In this document: in pieces, positions 22,239-30,809 of the stretch
Layout: every line of letters begins with the position of its first letter
How positions within the stretch are numbered: position 1 is the first letter of the stretch
Origin: Jeotgalicoccus nanhaiensis
GTDB lineage: Bacteria > Bacillota > Bacilli > Staphylococcales > Salinicoccaceae
Direction of reading: 5' to 3'
Assembly: GCA_004570955.1 (NCBI GenBank)
Contig: SPPL01000003.1
Coordinates: forward strand, 124,001-188,000
Length of the DNA: 64,000 nucleotides
Position numbers and translations under genes: made by a program
The notes under the pieces: model-generated
Databases searched by the model: none
What the model saw: the letters and a program-made list of their open reading frames with translations, nothing else
What the model was told of the DNA's origin: nothing

Positions 22239-22445
22239 TTATCCACAGGTTTGGTGATAACTTGTGTATAAGTGGGATGAAAACGTGGATAAGTGTGTGG
22301 GAGATGGGAAAATACATAAAATATGCAGGAATTAGTGCGAAAAAAGAGCGGAATCATGCGTTTTAGTGCTAAAAAGTTATCAACAGGTTGTGGATAACCC
22401 GTGTATAACAAATAAAATTGCAGTAAATATACGAATTTGTCCACA
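22239..22445. promoter_or_regulatory. Cluster of seven DnaA-box-like 9-mers
   Basis: Against TTATNCACA: 22239 (+) TTATCCACA, 22263 (-) TTATACACA and 22389 (-) TTATCCACA are perfect; 22284 (-) TTATCCACG, 22377 (+) TTATCAACA, 22400 (-) TTATACACG and 22437 (+) TTGTCCACA have one mismatch. All lie in the 314-bp gene-free gap between walJ and rlmH. The replication origin should lie upstream of gyrA, so this would be a second, origin-proximal DnaA-binding cluster. Confidence 0.75.
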
Positions 22446-22490
22446 GTTATGTATAATTGAAAAAAGACAAGAAAAGCGAAGGTGAAACAG

Positions 22491-22970
22491 ATGAAACTGA
22501 TGATGATAACCGTGGGAAAACTGAAAGAAAAATATTGGCTGGATGCAGTAAAAGAATATCAAAAAAGAATAAGTAAATATGCAAAAATTGAGCTGATTGA
22601 AGTGGCGGATGAGAAAGAACCGAATAATGCGGGCGAGAAAGATCTGGAGCAGATTAAAGATAAAGAAGCAGAGAGAATTTTATCGAAAATAAAAGAAACG
22701 CAGCATGTGGTGACGTTGGAGATTAACGGTAAAGAATATACGAGTGAAAAACTTGCACAGGAATATCAGCGTTGGATGAATATCGGAAAAAGCGATGTTG
22801 TGTTTGTGATCGGCGGGAGCAATGGAATTGGAGATGCGGTGAAAAAACGCAGTAATCAGGAGATCAGTTTCGGTTCACTCACCTATCCTCATCAGATGAT
22901 GAAAGTGATGCTGCTGGAGCAGCTGTTCAGGGTGAATAAAATATTGAGGAATGAAGCTTATCACAAGTAG
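22491..22970 (+). CDS. rlmH: RlmH, 23S rRNA pseudouridine-1915 N3-methyltransferase
   Basis: SPOUT-fold enzyme that methylates pseudouridine 1915 of 23S rRNA; the gene is orfX, the SCC insertion target in staphylococci. The 159 residues include KLKEKYWLDAV, the SAM-binding FVIGGSNGIGD and the C-terminal LRNEAYHK. The ATG at 22491 is used rather than GTG 22482 because of spacing to AAGGTG. The 3' end carries the att sequence and the gene is intact. Confidence 0.97.
   Translation: MKLMMITVGKLKEKYWLDAVKEYQKRISKYAKIELIEVADEKEPNNAGEKDLEQIKDKEAERILSKIKETQHVVTLEINGKEYTSEKLAQEYQRWMNIGKSDVVFVIGGSNGIGDAVKKRSNQEISFGSLTYPHQMMKVMLLEQLFRVNKILRNEAYHK
22953..22970 (+). other. SCC-type attachment site at the rlmH 3' end
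   Basis: GAAGCTTATCACAAGTAG, the last 18 bases of rlmH, matches the staphylococcal SCC attachment core around GCTTATCAYAA. It encodes the conserved EAYHK terminus, so its presence alone does not prove an inserted element. Confidence 0.7.
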
Positions 22971-23012
22971 TGGGTGTAAGGGATAAATTAAATCACAATT
23001 GTAATGAAATAG

Positions 23013-23044
23013 AAAAGCGGAGATTGATACCAATCTCCGCTTTT
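23013..23044. terminator. Bidirectional terminator after rlmH
   Basis: A perfect 14-bp stem (23013-23026 with 23031-23044) with a 4-nt loop, A-run on one side and T-run on the other, lies between the convergent rlmH and antiporter genes. Confidence 0.9.
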
Positions 23045-23109
23045 CAGTGCCTAAAATCCCTAGAACTACGTGCTCAAATACTACGTCCCTCACCACTTAT
23101 TATGCATAT

Positions 23110-24309
23110 TCAGCTACTCTTCGTCAGAATGAGTTTTGCGATAAGGGGGAAGATGAGCACCGTCACTGCCCCGCCGGTCACCATAGTAGCAGCTGTTACC
23201 TGATCAATGATCTCCGAAGACGCAGCAACTTGTGTTACCGCTACGATAATCGGCAGTCCGGTAGCGGAATATAAGCCTAAAGCAATCTGTTCTCTCGATG
23301 ATTCGATACCCGAATATGTGTTGCTCCAACGTTCTCTAAGGAATACCACCAAACCGCGAACAATCGCAATCAATGCGACGAATCCCAGCAGAAGTTGCCA
23401 TTCCCCGAGTACCTGACCGAGGTTAATTGCCATTCCGCTGGTGACAAAGAAAATCGGAATCAGGAAGCTAAATCCTACAATCTCAACTTTGTGTGCAATT
23501 TCCTCCCCGTGTTCCGGATCAAAAGTCTGGAATACAACGTTGAGCAGGAGCCCTGCAGAGAATGCGCCCAAGGCGATATCAAGTTCAAATATTGCTGTGA
23601 CTAACATTAGAGTAACCAATGCAAAGACAGTCATCCTCAGCGTCGTTTGCATTGTTGTATTGGATGCCGATACAACAGCTTTTCCAAGCAGTGGGACCTT
23701 TCGAATGAATCGTATTGGAATGCCGACTACGAAAACAGCAATCATGGCGAAGAAAATCAGGACCAAGGAGGCCTGCCACGGTGCAAATGCGGAAAGCAAC
23801 AATGACATGGCCACGATTGGCAGCAGCTCTCCGTATGCGCCGTGCGTCATCGCCGCCCTGCCCAGTGGGGTATCCATCCCGCCTGAGTCCTTCAGAATAG
23901 GCAATAATGTTCCCAAAGCCGTTGAAGTGGAAGCGATAGCGAGCACTATAGCTACACGGATATCAAAATCGGTAAGTAAAAGACCGGCACCAACGCCCAA
24001 TACGGCGCAAATTATCCATGTGAGGGCGGCATGCTTACCTTGGCGCGCACGCATATCGGAGGTGCTGACTTCAAAACCTGCCAGCAAAAACAGAAAACCC
24101 ATACCGAGTTCACGAAGAAACGCCACGGCCTCAGTCTGCTCAGCTAGCCCGAGCATGTTGGGACCGATGATGACTCCGAATGCAAGCAGCCACACCACAT
24201 CAGGCACATATTTACGCGAGATGAGTGCAAATATCGGTGCGAGTGCTGCCATCAGCACTATCCACCATACTGAGGTAAGGTTATCGATTAATAGATGATG
24301 ATCGGGCAT
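23110..24309 (-). CDS. CPA2-family cation:proton antiporter
   Basis: A 399-residue membrane protein of about 12 helices resembling the KefB/NapA-type monovalent cation:proton antiporter-2 family: GFEVSTSDM near residue 78, ASTSTALGTLLPIL, and the long membrane segments of the exchanger core, without C-terminal RCK/TrkA domains. Its exported job would be Na+ or K+/H+ exchange. Coding DNA looks richer in GC (frequent GCC, CTC, GGC-type codons) than the AT-rich DNA on its left flank, and it sits just after the SCC att site, suggesting horizontal gain. The ion is not deducible. Confidence 0.85.
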   Translation of the reverse strand: MPDHHLLIDNLTSVWWIVLMAALAPIFALISRKYVPDVVWLLAFGVIIGPNMLGLAEQTEAVAFLRELGMGFLFLLAGFEVSTSDMRARQGKHAALTWIICAVLGVGAGLLLTDFDIRVAIVLAIASTSTALGTLLPILKDSGGMDTPLGRAAMTHGAYGELLPIVAMSLLLSAFAPWQASLVLIFFAMIAVFVVGIPIRFIRKVPLLGKAVVSASNTTMQTTLRMTVFALVTLMLVTAIFELDIALGAFSAGLLLNVVFQTFDPEHGEEIAHKVEIVGFSFLIPIFFVTSGMAINLGQVLGEWQLLLGFVALIAIVRGLVVFLRERWSNTYSGIESSREQIALGLYSATGLPIIVAVTQVAASSEIIDQVTAATMVTGGAVTVLIFPLIAKLILTKSS

Positions 24310-24517
24310 ATTTAAAACTCATTTCATATAGTATTTTCCCCGTACCAGGGAAGAGTTGCTATGTAGTTGCTGTAATCGGTTCAATTTATCAGGAGTCAAT
24401 GGAATTGCACGCGCATCATAAACATTTGATTTTTATAAACTTAAAGGGTTTCCCAAAGAAATCCCCGGAGGTAAATATTTTATTCCTTTTGATGTTATAA
24501 TATCAATCTCTTAGATT

Positions 24518-24556
24518 AATTCAAATTATAACAAATTCTGAGTTATAATTTGAATT
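24518..24556. repeat. Perfect 15-bp inverted repeat
   Basis: Arms AATTCAAATTATAAC (24518-24532) and GTTATAATTTGAATT (24542-24556) surround a 9-nt loop. It lies ~210 bp upstream of the antiporter start; operator, terminator or element end are all possible. Confidence 0.7.
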
Positions 24557-24913
24557 TTATTTTCGTTAGTTACTGGCTAGAAAATGGCATGAAGGAAACA
24601 GTAATGGAAATGAGTTTATGGCTTACAAAAATCATCTTGTAATTCCCACTCTCTTTCAATAGTATTATATATAGGAATTATATCTTATTTATTAAATTAT
24701 TAAATGACATAACATACTTCTTTTCTAATTTGGAATTGAAAAAAATCTAACAGTCAAAAGAAAAAACGTTTTATATCTATATTGAGACTATGATTTAGAA
24801 ATAAAAATATTTTTATATTTTCTAAATTTCGAGGGTAACAATATCTATAATAGAAGGTGGTTATTATTATTTCTGGGAATACCAAGGACTATATAAATTG
24901 TCTTGTATCATTA

Positions 24914-24953
24914 TTTTTTTTTAAAAAAAGACGACACATGCTAGTGTGCCGTC
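24914..24953 (-). terminator. Orphan minus-strand terminator-like hairpin
   Basis: Read on the minus strand, an imperfect stem (24930-24953, GACGGCACAC pairing with GTGTCGTC) is followed by seven T. No minus-strand gene lies immediately upstream of it, so it may be a remnant of a gene replaced by the IS element. Confidence 0.55.
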
Positions 24954-25091
24954 TAAGATAATATATCGATTGTAGATTCAAATTTAATTAAACTCAGAAA
25001 CTTTCAACATACCATCTGAATCGTCTACACTTGATTGGACAACTCCTATGAGGGAGGTTATTGTTAAATCAATGAAAGTAGGCGTTTTTTT

Positions 25092-25373
25092 ATGTCAAGA
25101 ACGAGAAGAACATTTACCCCTGAATTTAAACTACAGATGGTCCGATTGTTTGAAAATGGTAAATCAAAATCTGAAATTATACGGGAGTATGATCTCACGG
25201 CTTCAGCTTTAGATAAATGGGTTAAAAATCATCAGAACACAGGTTCATTTAATCATATTGACAATTTATCTGAAGAAGAGCGCGAACTCAGAAGACTTCG
25301 CAAAGACATTCAACAGTTAAAAATGGAAAACGAGATTCTAAAGCAAGCAGCGCTGATCATGGGACGAAAATAG
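25092..25373 (+). CDS. IS3-family transposase OrfA
   Basis: A 93-residue DNA-binding subunit: HTH at residues ~8-50 (RRTFTPEFKLQMVRLFENG, then SEIIREYDLTASALDKW) and a leucine-zipper coiled coil at ~60-90 (RRLRKDIQQLKMENEILKQAA). It ends CGA AAA TAG; slipping back one base there joins it to the orfB frame, the usual -1 frameshift that makes OrfAB transposase. Confidence 0.93.
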   Translation: MSRTRRTFTPEFKLQMVRLFENGKSKSEIIREYDLTASALDKWVKNHQNTGSFNHIDNLSEEERELRRLRKDIQQLKMENEILKQAALIMGRK

Positions 25374-25405
25374 AAGTCATTCGTAAGAATGCACACAAAT
25401 ATTCA

Positions 25406-26236
25406 GTGTCAGCAATGTGCAAAGTCCTGCAAATCTCTAGAAGTACCTATTATTTTGTAATTAATAAACAAAGGACCAACAAGCAGTGTGAGCGTGATAA
25501 CGATATCAATGAAACGATTATTCAGGTATTTAATTCAAACCGAAAATGTTTTGGTACCCGAAGAATAAAAAATGCGTTACATAAACTAGGTTTGACAGTC
25601 TCGAGAAGACGCATCGGTCGGGTCATGAAACAGAATAATCTGGTGTCAACCTATACTATCGCAAGCTATAGGCCCTATCCGTCGAAGTCGAACGAGCGTC
25701 TGATCACGAATGGTCTAGACCGAGATTTTAACAGAGCACAACCAATGGAAGTCATTGTCAGCGATTTAACCTATGTAAAAGTGGCAGGAAAATGGCATTA
25801 CATATGTGTATTTATTGATCTCTTTAATAGAGAAATTGTTGGGTACAGTGCAGGTTCAAGAAAGAGTGCTGAGCTGGTCTTGTCATCAATCAGCACCATT
25901 AAGCATGATTTAAGAGATGTGCAGATGTTTCACACAGACAGAGGAAAGGAGTTCGATAACCAGCTGATTGATGAAGTTTTAGATGGCTTTGATATTGAAA
26001 GATCACTTAGTATGAAAGGCTGTCCTTATGACAACGCTGTGGCTGAAACCACGTTCAAAGCGATGAAAACTGAATTTATTAACCAATATACTTTTATATC
26101 ATTAAAACAAGTAAACATCGAACTATTCGACTACGTAAACTGGTATAACAATATTAGACCCCATGGTGCATTGAATTATCTCACGCCAAAGGAGTATAAA
26201 GAAAACTTCTATAAAAACTGTCTAATATTCTGTTGA
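25406..26236 (+). CDS. IS3-family transposase OrfB (DDE integrase domain)
   Basis: A 276-residue catalytic part in the -1 frame relative to orfA. It has an HTH_21-like region (residues ~35-85) and an rve integrase core with the three catalytic acids: Asp in VSDLTYV, Asp in HTDRGKEF, and Glu in AETTFKAMKTE, with spacing usual for DDE(35)E. Its frame is open further upstream to the orfA stop, supporting translation as an OrfAB fusion. No inactivating mutation is visible. Confidence 0.93.
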   Translation: MSAMCKVLQISRSTYYFVINKQRTNKQCERDNDINETIIQVFNSNRKCFGTRRIKNALHKLGLTVSRRRIGRVMKQNNLVSTYTIASYRPYPSKSNERLITNGLDRDFNRAQPMEVIVSDLTYVKVAGKWHYICVFIDLFNREIVGYSAGSRKSAELVLSSISTIKHDLRDVQMFHTDRGKEFDNQLIDEVLDGFDIERSLSMKGCPYDNAVAETTFKAMKTEFINQYTFISLKQVNIELFDYVNWYNNIRPHGALNYLTPKEYKENFYKNCLIFC

Positions 26237-26242
26237 CACACC

Positions 26243-26578
26243 AATTTTGATGTTCAGCGAGATGTGAAGAGTGTATTACATCTCCCGCGTCTAGATGAAA
26301 GTGTAAAAGACATACTCAGATGATCATAATTGTATTCAGCTTAGTAAGTACTACTATCTCCAGCTCTTTGTGAAAAAATGAATATTAGAATAACATGCAC
26401 ATGGATATGATAAGGAGAAAATTATCATAAATAGATAAAATATAACTATTTAATAATATTATCATGATATATATAAGATTTGAGCTCGGTATTCTACCGA
26501 ACTCAAACCTTAGAAGTTATCTAAAACTTTTTTTAAAATTCATGGTGTCAGCTTATAGATGGGCTTATCATTTATAAA
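26243..26578. other. Gene-free AT-rich stretch after the IS
   Basis: About 335 bp. A hairpin at 26479-26507 (TTTGAG-TCGGTA / TACCGA-CTCAAA, one internal mismatch) is the only clear structure. A 25-codon open stretch at ~26246-26321 reads RDVKSVLHLPRLDESV and could be the tail of a gene cut by the IS, but I do not recognise it. Confidence 0.45.
26563..26577 (+). other. Second copy of the SCC att core (candidate attR)
   Basis: GCTTATCATTTATAA shares GCTTATCA with the rlmH att site (22956-22963) in the same orientation and lies just beyond the antiporter/IS block, next to the pepF stop. Similarity beyond the 8-bp core is weak. Confidence 0.35.
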
Positions 26579-28384
26579 TTAAACATATGATTCTGTTAGC
26601 TCTAAAAATTCTTCAATATCTTTATGCACTGAATCTAGTGCTTCCTGCCAGAAGTCTGGTTTTCTCAGGTCAACATTTAAGTGCTTTTCAGCAAGGTCTT
26701 CAGTAGTCATGCTCGCAGTATCGCGAAGAAGTGCAATATAGTCATCTTCAAGTAACGTTTCGTCTTCTAAGAAACGGTTGTATATACCTAAGCTGAAAAA
26801 GTATCCAAATGTATAGGGGAAGTTATAGAATGGTACACCTGTAATATGAAAATGTAACTTTGTTGCCCAGAACATTGGATGGTATGAACGAAGTGCATCT
26901 TGATAGGCTTCTTTCTGTGCTTCTTCCATCAGTTCTTGCAGTCTGTTGCTGTCTACAGTTCCTTGTTGGCGTTCATTATATAAATTGCGTTCAAAGATAT
27001 AGCGTGCATGGATATTCATCATAAAAGTCGCACTTCTAGCAATTTTTACATCTAGTAAGTTGATTTTTTCTGCATTGGATCTTGCATTTTCAATCGTTGC
27101 GTTTGAAACGACAAGTTCTGCAAATGTAGAAGCTGTTTCTGCAACGTTCATTGCGTAACGTTGGTTAAATAGTGGTAAATCACGCAGGACATAACTATGG
27201 AATGCGTGTCCGAGTTCATGTGCGAGTGTTGACACGTTGCTTGTGCTACCGGCAAACGTCATAAAAATACGTGACTGTTTAGATTCAGGAAGATTTGAAC
27301 AGTATCCACCTGGACGTTTTCCTGGACGATCTTCCGCTTCAATCCACTGCTCTTCAAAAGCTCGATGTGCCATCTCTGCCATTTTTGGACTGAATGATTT
27401 AAAGTTATCGATAATAAACGTTGCTGCTTCATTGTAAGTATACCGCTTGTTCGTATAATCACCTACGTCAACACTTGCTGTAACATCAAGCCATCCTAAT
27501 TGATCAACACCAATTAGTTGCGCCTTTCGTTCAAAGTACTTTTTGAAAGGTGCTTTATTTTTTGTAATAGTATCCCACATCGTATCGAGTGTTTCTTCTT
27601 CCATACGGTTGTAGTCTAGTGGTACTTTCATATAATCTTTATAGTCGTGAAGTTCATAGTCGTTTAAACGGAATCCTGATAAATGATTTAGCGTTGTAGA
27701 GAATAAATCAGCTTTTTTCTTCCATGTTTCTTCCCAAGTTTTTAAAAGTTTTTCACGATGTTTTGGATTTTCTTCTGACTTCATCTTGTTTTCAAATTGA
27801 CCGGCTGAATAATAAACGGTTTCATTATCTTCAGTTACCGGAATTTGAATAGAAGCGACGAGTTGATTGTACATATTATTCCAGCCCTGTAAGCCGTCTA
27901 GTGACAAATGATTGATGATTGTTTCTTCTTGAGTTGATAGTAAATCTTTTTCTTTTTGTCGTATTTCTTCTAACGGGAAATGCATCGGTTTAAAGAAATC
28001 TTCCTCTAACAGCTTGCTAAATTGATCTTCAGTCAGTGCACTGATCTTTTTATTTAAAATAATATTCTGTGATGAGAGGTCTTTACGTAAGTTCGCAACC
28101 GCATTTAAATTCTGCATTGCTTTTTGATCGGTAACATCTGCAGATACTAAACCATTCGCAAAACTCCCCATCTCACCAAGCGCGTTTGAAATTTTTTCAT
28201 AGTTTTGTAAGATTCCTTTCAGTGACGTAAAATCATTTGAATGTTCGTCCAGCTCCCAATTATCGAGTTCGTGAGAAAAAGCTGTAATACTATCTCTTAC
28301 TTCTGATAATCGTTTTTGGAAAGCTTCAGATCCACTTCCACCAGGAAATATACTCTCCATATCCCATTTTTCTTTGTAGTTCAT
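26579..28384 (-). CDS. pepF: Oligoendopeptidase F (M3B metallopeptidase)
   Basis: Cytoplasmic zinc peptidase cutting short peptides. The 601-residue protein has the M3 zinc motif in LAHELGHAFHSY (HExxH with downstream Glu in NVAETASTFAEL) and family motifs GGYCSN and FPYTFGYFFSLG. The ATG at 28384 is preferred over TTG 28387 because of AGGAAGG at 6-nt spacing. Several close homologues usually occur in Staphylococcaceae. It is a single gene on the minus strand without an obvious operon partner. Confidence 0.95.
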   Translation of the reverse strand: MNYKEKWDMESIFPGGSGSEAFQKRLSEVRDSITAFSHELDNWELDEHSNDFTSLKGILQNYEKISNALGEMGSFANGLVSADVTDQKAMQNLNAVANLRKDLSSQNIILNKKISALTEDQFSKLLEEDFFKPMHFPLEEIRQKEKDLLSTQEETIINHLSLDGLQGWNNMYNQLVASIQIPVTEDNETVYYSAGQFENKMKSEENPKHREKLLKTWEETWKKKADLFSTTLNHLSGFRLNDYELHDYKDYMKVPLDYNRMEEETLDTMWDTITKNKAPFKKYFERKAQLIGVDQLGWLDVTASVDVGDYTNKRYTYNEAATFIIDNFKSFSPKMAEMAHRAFEEQWIEAEDRPGKRPGGYCSNLPESKQSRIFMTFAGSTSNVSTLAHELGHAFHSYVLRDLPLFNQRYAMNVAETASTFAELVVSNATIENARSNAEKINLLDVKIARSATFMMNIHARYIFERNLYNERQQGTVDSNRLQELMEEAQKEAYQDALRSYHPMFWATKLHFHITGVPFYNFPYTFGYFFSLGIYNRFLEDETLLEDDYIALLRDTASMTTEDLAEKHLNVDLRKPDFWQEALDSVHKDIEEFLELTESYV

Positions 28385-28615
28385 CAATTACCTTCCTCTC
28401 TAAATTAAAACTGTATTTATTTTTATCATACAGGAAATGAATGTAGAGAAACATTAATCACGCTGATATACATTATTAGTCCGAGCATGCACCTATGCTA
28501 AACGATAAAGCAGGAACAATATTTGTAGAATTTAAACTAATAAGAAAATGCGATTTTAATTAACACAGCAAGAGTTAGGATTGTAGATGAGATGACTCTT
28601 GTTGAATACTGTAGC

Positions 28616-28653
28616 AAAAAGACGGGGCTAATCTAAATTAGCCCCGTCTTTTC
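28616..28653. terminator. Terminator of the teichoic-acid gene pair
   Basis: A perfect 16-bp stem (28617-28632 with 28637-28652), 4-nt loop, A run on one side and T run on the other, directly after the stop of the minus-strand transferase gene. Confidence 0.9.
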
Positions 28654-28660
28654 TAAGTGT

Positions 28661-30787
28661 TTATTTTTCGAATACTGCATCAACAACTTTTTCTGATGAT
28701 CTTCCGTCATCCCAGCTGCAGAATCTTTCATAAAATTCGTTATACCGCTCTTTGTATTTCTCAGTAACTTCATCGATATTTTCAATCGCATTCATTACGT
28801 CATCATTGTTCATGAGCAATGGACCTGGCAGTTCCGTCTCCATGTCGATGTAAAAACCGCGCAGCTGTCCCTGATACTTTTTAATGTCGTAAGTAAAGAA
28901 CAATATCGGACGTTTCAGGTTGGCATAATCAAAGAATACTGATGAATAGTCAGTGATGAGAATATCAGACATCAAGTACAGTTCACTGACATCACTGTAT
29001 TTTGAAACATCGTATGCAAAATCTTCTAAGCCTGTTAAGTCGATGTTGGAGGCAACAAGGTAATGCATTCTGAGCAAGATGATATACTCATCTCCAAATT
29101 GTTCTTTCAGCCTGTGAAGATCGAGTTTCAGATTGAATTTATACTTCCCAACTTTGAAATATTCATCATCGCGCCATGTAGGTGCGTATAGAATGACTTT
29201 CTTATTAGTTGGTATCTGGTTTATTCTTTTCAGTCTGCTGATGGTTTCTTCATCATTATGATTTGTTAAGATATCATTTCTTGGATATCCGGTTGGAAGC
29301 ATTGTGTTATTGAACCAAAATGCTCTTCTGAAGATTTCAGCAGAATACTGGTTAGGTGCAATCAGATAGTCCCATTTATTAGTTTCATGGTTAAAGTTTT
29401 TCTTATACCTTTCAGCATTTGTACCTGGCATATGGACATTGTCCATGTCGCCTGCAAGTCTTTTAAGCGGTGTACCATGCCAAGTCTGGAGATATGACTG
29501 TTCTTCCCTTTTGATGTATTTGTTTGGCATTCTTACATTGCTGACGATATATTTTGCTCTTGCAAGATAATAATATTTGAGTGAGAATCGTTTAACAGTT
29601 TCAGGGTTTCCTGGTATCTTGGACGACTCGTTCATAACCCATACGAATTTATAGTTACTTTTGTTCTTAAGCATGTATTCATAGATATATTTAGGACTGT
29701 CAGAATAAGCTTTACCCTGAAAACTCTCAAAAAGAACAAGATTATCTTTGATATCTAAGTTATTAAATACACGTTTATAAAGTAATTCTTTTCGGCCTTT
29801 CCTGGAAGTAATACCATTTTTAATGTCTCTCAGAAAATGGTTGAAATTGCTTAGTTTCCGGAAGTTGTTTATCTTGTTTGATTGTATTGCTTTGACATCA
29901 TTTTTTAGGATAAAATCTTTGTTACTCAGTCGATTCGGGTCAATTTTATTTATACTTTCCACAAGGCCGGCAAAATAATAATCGATAGTAGTATCATCTT
30001 TAAATTCGGTCACCAAACGTTTTCTATAGAAGTTAAGGAGTTTGTCATCCAGATATTTTTGTCCTTCCTCACTCAAATCATCTGTTTTCAGCTGGTTATA
30101 AACACCAAAGAGATCAGGTGCGAGCTGTTTTAGGGAAGACTGTCTAAGGGACGGGTTATTAATTGGATCGTTTCCTCTTCTTCTGAAATAGATTGCTTCG
30201 TAAGAATAAGGTATTACCTCAACTTCTTCCATTAATGGAATCATGAATGTAAGATCCGAATAAGTTTTGAATTGTTCGGAAAACCTTAGATTCATGCTGT
30301 CTATGATTCTTTTTGAAATCAGGTAGTTGATTGCTGACTCTGTTCTGAGTAAGTCATGCCTGTTGTCTGAATACATCTTTATTTCATTTGTACCGGGCAG
30401 TATGATGGCAAAGCTGGTGCTGAAATCCGTCGATTTCATTCTTCCTCGGATTATCGGAAATTCTCCGATATTATCATGCAGCAGCTGCAGTATGTTTTCG
30501 GATACATAATCGTCGCTGTCGAGGAAGTATATATAATCGCCTTTTGCTTCTTCAATGCCGATATTGCGTGCAGCACCTACATAAATATCTGCAGGTGTAT
30601 TAATAAATCTGTATCTGTCATCATCCAGGTATTCGTCATTAACCACTCTTTTCAATGCATCTATATCGGAGTGGAGTACCAGTACTTCAAAATTTGTGTA
30701 TTTCTGGTTTTTTAATGATTCTAAAGCAGTATTTATATATTTTTCATTTTTTTCTGCTGGAGTGATTACAGAAATTAGGTTATTCAT
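28661..30787 (-). CDS. GT2 glycosyltransferase - CDP-glycerol glycerophosphotransferase fusion
   Basis: Two-domain enzyme for wall teichoic-acid-type polymers. Residues ~4-110 are a GT2 glycosyltransferase (SVITPAEKNEKYINTALESL, YFLDSDDY as the DxD-type motif). Residues ~330-700 match TagF/TarF-like CDP-glycerol glycerophosphotransferases: LQTWHGTPLKRLAGDMD, ILYAPTWRDDEY, and ILITDYSSVFFDY. The 708-residue length and domain order are known from related Gram-positive loci. It is downstream of the TagE-like gene by 22 bp, so the two form an operon. The exact polymer is unknown. Confidence 0.9.
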   Translation of the reverse strand: MNNLISVITPAEKNEKYINTALESLKNQKYTNFEVLVLHSDIDALKRVVNDEYLDDDRYRFINTPADIYVGAARNIGIEEAKGDYIYFLDSDDYVSENILQLLHDNIGEFPIIRGRMKSTDFSTSFAIILPGTNEIKMYSDNRHDLLRTESAINYLISKRIIDSMNLRFSEQFKTYSDLTFMIPLMEEVEVIPYSYEAIYFRRRGNDPINNPSLRQSSLKQLAPDLFGVYNQLKTDDLSEEGQKYLDDKLLNFYRKRLVTEFKDDTTIDYYFAGLVESINKIDPNRLSNKDFILKNDVKAIQSNKINNFRKLSNFNHFLRDIKNGITSRKGRKELLYKRVFNNLDIKDNLVLFESFQGKAYSDSPKYIYEYMLKNKSNYKFVWVMNESSKIPGNPETVKRFSLKYYYLARAKYIVSNVRMPNKYIKREEQSYLQTWHGTPLKRLAGDMDNVHMPGTNAERYKKNFNHETNKWDYLIAPNQYSAEIFRRAFWFNNTMLPTGYPRNDILTNHNDEETISRLKRINQIPTNKKVILYAPTWRDDEYFKVGKYKFNLKLDLHRLKEQFGDEYIILLRMHYLVASNIDLTGLEDFAYDVSKYSDVSELYLMSDILITDYSSVFFDYANLKRPILFFTYDIKKYQGQLRGFYIDMETELPGPLLMNNDDVMNAIENIDEVTEKYKERYNEFYERFCSWDDGRSSEKVVDAVFEK

Positions 30788-30809
30788 GATTATTGTTCCT
30801 TTCTAATTC

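Larger units (their letters stand above)
24310..25031. other. AT-rich gene-free stretch with orphan hairpins
   Basis: About 720 bp with no credible coding region. It contains two inverted repeats listed separately and otherwise A/T-rich sequence. It resembles decayed or non-coding accessory DNA between the antiporter and the IS element. Confidence 0.6.
25032..26242 (+). mobile_element. IS3-family insertion sequence
   Basis: About 1.2 kb carrying orfA and orfB. Candidate imperfect terminal repeats start TGATTGGACAACTCC at 25032 and, on the other strand, TGTGTCAACAGAATAT at 26242; both begin with TG and share the CAAC core. Ends are approximate because the repeats are degenerate and no target duplication was confirmed. 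Both orfs look intact, so it may be active. Confidence 0.8.

Noticed and set aside
23441-24298. 285-aa plus-strand open frame across the antiporter
   Set aside because: It is the antisense of a well-supported CPA2 gene; composition (Ser/Thr/Pro-rich) and lack of RBS mark a shadow.
25092-26236. IS transposase as a frameshifted pseudogene
   Set aside because: OrfA and OrfB in -1 relation are normal for IS3; catalytic residues are intact.
22971-26562. Functional SCC element
   Set aside because: No ccrA/B/C recombinase or resistance gene is present; at most a remnant.
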